Assembly (NCBI GenBank): GCA_910587245.1
Contig: CAJULX010000027.1
Coordinates: forward strand, 1 to 26,448
Length of the DNA stretch: 26,448 nt
Reading direction: 5' to 3'
From: Candidatus Gastranaerophilales bacterium
Lineage (GTDB): Bacteria > Cyanobacteriota > Vampirovibrionia > Gastranaerophilales > Gastranaerophilaceae
Positions 22,309-26,448 of the stretch are shown piece by piece. Below the pieces are notes generated by a model. The model saw only the letters and a program-made list of their open reading frames with translations. It was not told the DNA's origin and ran no database searches. The translations under genes and the position numbers were made by a program. How positions within the stretch are numbered: position 1 is the first letter of the stretch; each line of letters begins with the position of its first letter.

Positions 22309-22337
22309 TTTGCATACCTGCCTTTTTATAGTACAAT
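22309..22337 (+). promoter_or_regulatory. Putative gyrB promoter
   Basis: TTGCAT (22309-22314), a 17-bp spacer and TACAAT (22332-22337). Transcription would start near 22344, about 28 nt before the gyrB ATG, whose ribosome binding site is AAGGA (22361-22365). The promoter lies inside an inverted repeat described separately. Confidence 0.6.
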
Positions 22338-22355
22338 GTTGCTATAGAGGCAGGT
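22315..22355. repeat. Nested inverted repeat spanning the gyrB promoter
   Basis: ACCTGCC (about 22315-22321) pairs with GGCAGGT (22349-22355). Inside it TATAG (22327-22331) pairs with CTATA (22342-22346). The arms flank the -10 and the predicted start point. On RNA from the upstream gene it is followed by TTTTA, so it may end the 145-aa transcript. On DNA it could be an operator or a supercoiling-sensitive cruciform. Confidence 0.6.
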
Positions 22356-22371
22356 TTTATAAGGAATTGTC

Positions 22372-24822
22372 ATGACAAACACGACAACTAATCAAAGCTA
22401 TGATGCTAGTAATATTAGGGTATTAGAGGGTTTAGAGGCTGTACGTCTTCGCCCCGGTATGTATATAGGTTCAACTTCTCAAAGAGGTTTGCACCACTGT
22501 ATTTATGAAATCGTTGATAACTCAATCGATGAAAGTCTTGCAGGATATTGTACCGAAATTAAAATTACGGTACATGAAGATAATTCTGTTACCGTTGAAG
22601 ATAACGGCCGCGGCATTCCCGTTGATATTAAACCTGACAGTGGAAAATCCGCTCTGGAAATTGTTCACACGGTACTCCATGCCGGCGGTAAATTCGGCGA
22701 CGGCGGATACAAAGTATCAGGCGGTCTGCACGGTGTTGGCGCATCAGTTGTAAACGCGCTTTCAGAAAAATATATTGTTGAAGTTTCACGCGAAGGCTGG
22801 ATTCACAGGCAGGAATACTTAAGAGGCGAACCTGTTACCCCTGTTGAAAAAATAAAAGAAACAACAAACCGCGGAACAAAAACAACATGGTGGGCAGACC
22901 CTGAAATATTTACGGAAACCACCGAAATTGACTGCGACGTTATTGCAAGCAGATTCAGAGAAATGGCATTTTTAAACAAAGGTTTAAAATTAATATTCAT
23001 TGACAAGAAAAATAATAAAGAACACACCTTCCACTATGAAGGCGGTATTGCAAGCTATGTTGAACATTTAAACAAAAATAAAAATGTGATGTTCGAAAAG
23101 CCCGTATATATTGAAAAAACAGCAGAAGGTGTAGCGGTTGAAATTGCAATGCAATATACAGACGCTTATACGGAAAATGTTTTATGTTTTGCAAACAATA
23201 TCAACACACACTTTGGCGGAACTCACCTGACAGGTTTCAGAAACGGTATTACAAGGGTAATCAATGATTACGCAAGAAAAAATAATTTAATTAAAGAAAA
23301 TGATCAGAATCTTGCGGGTGAAGATATCAGAGAAGGTTTAACCGCAATAGTTTCGGTTAAAATTCCAAACCCTGAATTTGAAGGCCAGACAAAAGAAAAA
23401 CTCGGAAACGCGGAAGTAACACCGATTGTAAACGATGCGGTGCGTGATAAATTCATGGAATGGCTTGAATTCAATCCGAAATTTGCAAAGCTTATTGTAG
23501 ATAAAATTTTGCAGGCTCAAAGAGCACGTGAAGCCGCAAGGAAAGCCAGAGAATTAACGAGAAGAAAATCCGCTCTTGAAACATCAACTCTGCCGGGTAA
23601 ACTTGCAGACTGCTCAAACAGGGAACCTGAAAAATGTGAGCTTTACATTGTAGAGGGAGATTCAGCGGGCGGCTCAGCAAAACAGGGCAGAAACAGAATG
23701 TTCCAGGCAATTTTGCCCTTAAGAGGTAAAATTTTAAACGTGGAACGTGCCCGTCTCGATAAAATGTATAACAACAACGAAATTCAATCTCTGATTCAGG
23801 CAATGGGTATCAATATTTCCAAAAATGAAGAAGAAGTTAATATTGAAAAACTCCGCTATCATAAAATCATATTTATGACAGATGCTGATGTTGACGGTGC
23901 TCACATCAGAACACTTCTTTTAACATTCTTCTTCAGATACGCTAAACCCTTGATTGATAACGGATATGTCTATATTGCACAGCCTCCTTTATATAAAGTA
24001 ACTATCGGCAAAGTAGCCGAATACCTCTATGATGACAGAGCTCTTGAAAAAATGGTCAGAGAAAGAGGTATCAAAGGAGTTGCATTGTATGATAAAACAA
24101 AATCAAAATCCTTAACGGGAGATGACCTTGAAAATATCTTATATGCAATGTCTACATATTATAAATCTTTCCATAACCCGATTATTAACCAGATGCCGTC
24201 TGTCATTGTACGCGGATTAATCAGGTCAAATATCAAAGCGGAAGATTTTGATAACGAAGCCCGTATGCAGGAGGTTTATGCCTACCTTGCACACTATATT
24301 GAAGACCACGCTCTAAATTACGGTATCGATGAAGCTAAAAATTACTCCGTATCTTTAGCGCAGAACCCTGAAACAACAAAATATTATATCAAGGTAAATT
24401 TAGGCGAAGATATAGAACCTGTAACCGTTACGGAACATATGATTAAATCAAAAGAATTTGAAAGATTATCTGGTTCTTATCCTAAAATAAGAGAATTCTT
24501 GATTGAAGAAGAAAAAGCATTAATCTTTGAAACGCCGGAAGGCGAATCTGAAGTTGCTTCTTTTGCACAGCTGCAAAGGCTTGTAGATGAAAGAGGCAAA
24601 AAAGGAATGCAGATTCAAAGGTTTAAAGGTTTAGGCGAAATGATGCCGCAGCAATTGTGGGAAACAACAATGGATCCTGCAAACAGAACCTTGCTTAAAG
24701 TAAGCATAGAAGATGCAATGCTTTGTGACCAGCTTTTTGATGTATTGATGGGTGATAACGTTGCCCCGAGACGTGATTTCATTGAACAAAACGCCGTCTA
24801 CGCAACAAATATTGATACATAA
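22372..24822 (+). CDS. gyrB: DNA gyrase subunit B (long form)
   Basis: An 816-aa type II topoisomerase subunit that supplies the ATPase and part of the DNA-cleavage site for negative supercoiling, acting with GyrA (not in the window). The GHKL ATPase shows Asn50 (YEIVDNSIDE), DNGRGIP and GGLHGVGASVVNAL. The transducer has Lys341 in QTKEKLG. The TOPRIM domain has EGDSAGGSA with Glu428 and the metal site Asp504/Asp506/Asp508 (MTDADVDGAH). The tail RFKGLGEMMPQQLWETTMDP is standard. Residues ~545-730 are an insertion between PPLYKV and the tail, at the position of the ~170-aa insert of enterobacterial GyrB, which makes this the long form (~800 aa) rather than the ~640-aa form. All catalytic residues are present. 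It has its own promoter and ends at a strong terminator. Confidence 0.97.
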   Translation: MTNTTTNQSYDASNIRVLEGLEAVRLRPGMYIGSTSQRGLHHCIYEIVDNSIDESLAGYCTEIKITVHEDNSVTVEDNGRGIPVDIKPDSGKSALEIVHTVLHAGGKFGDGGYKVSGGLHGVGASVVNALSEKYIVEVSREGWIHRQEYLRGEPVTPVEKIKETTNRGTKTTWWADPEIFTETTEIDCDVIASRFREMAFLNKGLKLIFIDKKNNKEHTFHYEGGIASYVEHLNKNKNVMFEKPVYIEKTAEGVAVEIAMQYTDAYTENVLCFANNINTHFGGTHLTGFRNGITRVINDYARKNNLIKENDQNLAGEDIREGLTAIVSVKIPNPEFEGQTKEKLGNAEVTPIVNDAVRDKFMEWLEFNPKFAKLIVDKILQAQRAREAARKARELTRRKSALETSTLPGKLADCSNREPEKCELYIVEGDSAGGSAKQGRNRMFQAILPLRGKILNVERARLDKMYNNNEIQSLIQAMGINISKNEEEVNIEKLRYHKIIFMTDADVDGAHIRTLLLTFFFRYAKPLIDNGYVYIAQPPLYKVTIGKVAEYLYDDRALEKMVRERGIKGVALYDKTKSKSLTGDDLENILYAMSTYYKSFHNPIINQMPSVIVRGLIRSNIKAEDFDNEARMQEVYAYLAHYIEDHALNYGIDEAKNYSVSLAQNPETTKYYIKVNLGEDIEPVTVTEHMIKSKEFERLSGSYPKIREFLIEEEKALIFETPEGESEVASFAQLQRLVDERGKKGMQIQRFKGLGEMMPQQLWETTMDPANRTLLKVSIEDAMLCDQLFDVLMGDNVAPRRDFIEQNAVYATNIDT

Positions 24823-24852
24823 ATTGCTAAAAATAATTTATAATAAGAAACA

Positions 24853-24880
24853 AAAAAGCTCCTGAATTCAGGAGCTTTTT
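24853..24880. terminator. Strong bidirectional terminator between gyrB and glnA
   Basis: A perfect 28-bp palindrome: A5 then AGCTCCTG, the centre AATT, and its mirror ending in T5. It gives a GC-containing stem with a U-run on both strands, so it can end both gyrB (+) and the convergent glnA (-). Confidence 0.92.
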
Positions 24881-24912
24881 AAATGCCTTACAAAGCTTTA
24901 ACTGCAAAGATT

Positions 24913-26265
24913 TTACAGATAATTCTTAATTTCCCATTCTGAAACTTTTGTTCTGTAATCATCCCATTCTTTTTCTTTTGATGAAACAAATTCGTTATAA
25001 ATATGCTCACCAAGCGCTTTTTTAACAAGCTCATTCTTCTTCATTAAATAAATTGCTTCGTTTAATGCCCCGGGAAGTGAAGCTATGCCCTTATCTTTTC
25101 TTTCTTTTGCACTCATTTCGTAGATATTTTCTTCCGTTTGCTTTGGAGGATTTGTTTTATTTTTAATACCTTCAAGCATAGCGGTAAGCATAACGGCAAA
25201 AGTTAAATAAGGGTTGCAGGAAGGATCGGGTGACCTTAATTCAATTCTTGTACCGTTTCCGCGTTTAGCCGGAACCCTTATAAGCGCGCTTCTGTTTGCT
25301 AAAGACCATGCAAGATAAACAGGTGCTTCATATCCCGGAACAAGCCTTTTATAGCTGTTAACGGAAGGATTTGAAACAGCGGTAAAACCCATAACATTTT
25401 CAAGCAATGAACCTATTGAATACATTGCTTCGTTTGATAATTGATAAGGCGCATTTTCATCATAGAAAGCGTTTTTGCCATCTTTAAATAATGAAACATT
25501 GCAGTGCATACCCGAACCGTTTATACCAAATACGGGCTTTGGCATAAATGTTGCATAAAGATTATTCTTTGCGGCAACCGCTTTTACGGCATATTTAAAT
25601 GAAACAACGTTATCTGCCGTTGTTAGGGCATCAGCATATTTAAAATCAATCTCATGCTGTCCGTCTGCTACTTCATGGTGGCTGGCTTCAATATCAAAGC
25701 CCATTTTCTTTAAGGTTTCAACCATCTGCGCACGGACATTTTCACCCCTATCATCAGGACCTACATCGTAATATCCTGCTTTATCGTGAGTTTCAAGCGT
25801 AGGATTTCCTTTTTCATCCATATTAAACAAGAAAAATTCCGCCTCAGGACCGACATTTAAAATATATCCCATATCGGCCGCTTCTTTAAGAACTCTTTTT
25901 AAGTTGCATCTCGGACACCCTTCAAAAGGTGTTCCGTCAGCGTTGTGGATATCGCAGATAATTCTTGCAACGTTTGTACCTTCTTCTTCATTCTTTCTCC
26001 AGGGAAGAAGCGAAAATGTTGATAAATCGGGATAAAAATACATATCGGACGTTTCAATACTTCTAAAACCCTTGATTGATGAACCATCCAGCATGCATTC
26101 ATTATTCAAAACTTTATCAATCTGTGCCGCGGGCACTGCCATATTTTTCACTTTACCGTTGATATCAACAAATTGAAGTCTTATAAAATGTACATTATTT
26201 TTTTCGATAATGCTTTTAATTTCTTCTTTTGTTAATGCTTTTCCTTGTTCCGGGATAAAATCCAT
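24913..26265 (-). CDS. glnA: Glutamine synthetase, type I-alpha
   Basis: A 450-aa enzyme that joins ammonia to glutamate with ATP. Visible motifs are LDGSSIKGF (beta-grasp end), GPEAEFFLF, ASHHEVADGQHEIDFKYA, KPVFGINGSGMHCN, NSYKRLVPGYEAP (with the conserved flap Glu) and RVPAKRGNGTRIELRSPDP. The length, the lack of the ~25-residue insertion, and NIYEMSAKERKDKG where Bacillus has NIYVMSKEER place it in GSI-alpha, the feedback-inhibited type. Canonical cyanobacterial GlnA is GSI-beta. The feedback residue Arg62 of B. subtilis aligns with Ser69, with Arg68 one place earlier. The ribosome binding site is AAGGAGAA. A promoter and an NtcA-like palindrome lie upstream, consistent with nitrogen control. 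Confidence 0.97.
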   Translation of the reverse strand: MDFIPEQGKALTKEEIKSIIEKNNVHFIRLQFVDINGKVKNMAVPAAQIDKVLNNECMLDGSSIKGFRSIETSDMYFYPDLSTFSLLPWRKNEEEGTNVARIICDIHNADGTPFEGCPRCNLKRVLKEAADMGYILNVGPEAEFFLFNMDEKGNPTLETHDKAGYYDVGPDDRGENVRAQMVETLKKMGFDIEASHHEVADGQHEIDFKYADALTTADNVVSFKYAVKAVAAKNNLYATFMPKPVFGINGSGMHCNVSLFKDGKNAFYDENAPYQLSNEAMYSIGSLLENVMGFTAVSNPSVNSYKRLVPGYEAPVYLAWSLANRSALIRVPAKRGNGTRIELRSPDPSCNPYLTFAVMLTAMLEGIKNKTNPPKQTEENIYEMSAKERKDKGIASLPGALNEAIYLMKKNELVKKALGEHIYNEFVSSKEKEWDDYRTKVSEWEIKNYL

Positions 26266-26311
26266 TTTTAATTCTCCTTAAAATTTATATCGGCTTTTAA
26301 ACACTCCATTC

Positions 26312-26341
26312 ATTATGCCTTATCATGGGGTATTAAGTCAA
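26312..26341 (-). promoter_or_regulatory. Putative glnA promoter
   Basis: On the minus strand TTGACT (26341-26336), an 18-bp spacer and CATAAT (26317-26312). The start point would be near 26305, about 40 nt before the ATG. An alternative -10, GATAAG, lies ~7 bp further up and would place the palindrome upstream nearer the classic -41.5 position. Confidence 0.55.
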
Positions 26342-26346
26342 AAAAC

Positions 26347-26362
26347 TGTAACATTTGTTACA
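26347..26362. promoter_or_regulatory. NtcA-like palindrome upstream of glnA
   Basis: TGTAACATTTGTTACA is a perfect palindrome (7-bp arms, 2-bp centre) that fits the NtcA consensus GTA-N8-TAC, in its fuller form TGTA-N8-TACA. It lies 5 bp upstream of the presumed glnA -35. NtcA is the CRP-family nitrogen regulator of cyanobacteria and activates glnA there. The Firmicute GlnR/TnrA box (TGTNA-N7-TNACA) would need one more base. The regulator itself is not in the window. Confidence 0.6.
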
Positions 26363-26420
26363 TAAGTAGTAAAAGATTGTCTTGACATACTTTAAAAACA
26401 TTAAGTTGTGTAAAAATTAA

Positions 26421-26448
26421 TTGAATTTTGTTAAAATTTGCGGATAAT
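26421..26448 (+). promoter_or_regulatory. Possible outward promoter at the window end
   Basis: TTGAAT (26421-26426), a 16-bp spacer and GATAAT (26443-26448) point out of the window on the plus strand, divergent from glnA. If real it serves a gene beyond the edge and may share the palindrome at 26347. The AT-rich context makes chance matches easy. Confidence 0.3.

Noticed and set aside
26347..26362. Reading the glnA palindrome as a GlnR/TnrA box
   Set aside because: The GlnR/TnrA consensus is 17 bp with N7 between half-sites; this site is 16 bp and fits TGTA-N8-TACA exactly. Not excluded absolutely.
26378..26387. TTGACA (26382-26387) as -35 of a plus-strand promoter
   Set aside because: No acceptable -10 occurs 16-19 bp downstream. 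TGTC-TT-GACA here is a short inverted repeat of low significance.
1..26448. CRISPR array, tRNA/rRNA genes, insertion sequence or prophage
   Set aside because: No regular direct repeats, RNA gene folds, transposase/integrase domains or terminal repeats were seen.

Overview
The window is a 26.4 kb AT-rich chromosomal segment from a bacterium that looks double-membraned and related to the Cyanobacteriota, most likely a non-photosynthetic lineage such as Vampirovibrionia/Melainabacteria (Gastranaerophilales type). This placement is inference. It rests on an S1 protein whose first domain reads like cyanobacterial S1, an NtcA-type palindrome (TGTA-N8-TACA) in front of glnA, signal peptides and lipoprotein signal peptidase, and a low-GC codon style. 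No rRNA, tRNA, transposase, phage gene or CRISPR array was seen. The region reads as a stable core/housekeeping segment rather than an island.

Layout. 1-1860: a NarL-type response regulator (5' end outside the window) followed by a soluble histidine kinase. 1950-2024: a 24-codon hydrophobic small ORF with a near-perfect Shine-Dalgarno. 2115-3182 (-): four-domain ribosomal protein S1. 3327-5125 (+): two overlapping HTH-WYL regulators, arranged like actinobacterial PafB/PafC. 5130-10693 (-): an operon running MCP, CheA-REC, stand-alone Ppx/GppA-type HD domain, exported TPR protein. 10746-13224 (+): divergently, a REC-GGDEF diguanylate cyclase and a double-domain CheW. 13262-16457 (+): two exported proteins of unknown function, LspA, an RluA-family pseudouridine synthase and a small membrane/coiled-coil protein. 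16507-16994: a small Xre regulator divergent from a 65-aa protein. 16998-19934 (-): TrkH and TrkA potassium uptake, separated by a perfect 24-bp hairpin. 20073-21311 (+): an SLC1/DAACS-type symporter with unusual binding-site residues. 21321-22289: an Xre regulator divergent from an unrecognised 145-aa protein. 22372-24822 (+): gyrB. 24913-26265 (-): glnA, convergent with gyrB and sharing a bidirectional terminator with it.

The most coherent system is the chemosensory cluster at 5130-13224. Its composition (MCP, CheA with a C-terminal receiver, CheW, REC-GGDEF) matches the logic of Wsp-type control of cyclic di-GMP. It has no CheR or CheB in the window, its MCP has almost no extracytoplasmic part, and an HD hydrolase-like protein is translationally coupled to CheA. 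The two halves start from closely spaced divergent promoters. Other notable points are the small hydrophobic ORF at 1950, the trkA-trkH hairpin, the NtcA-like site at glnA, the PafBC-like pair, and the symporter in which the substrate-selecting arginine is replaced by glutamate.
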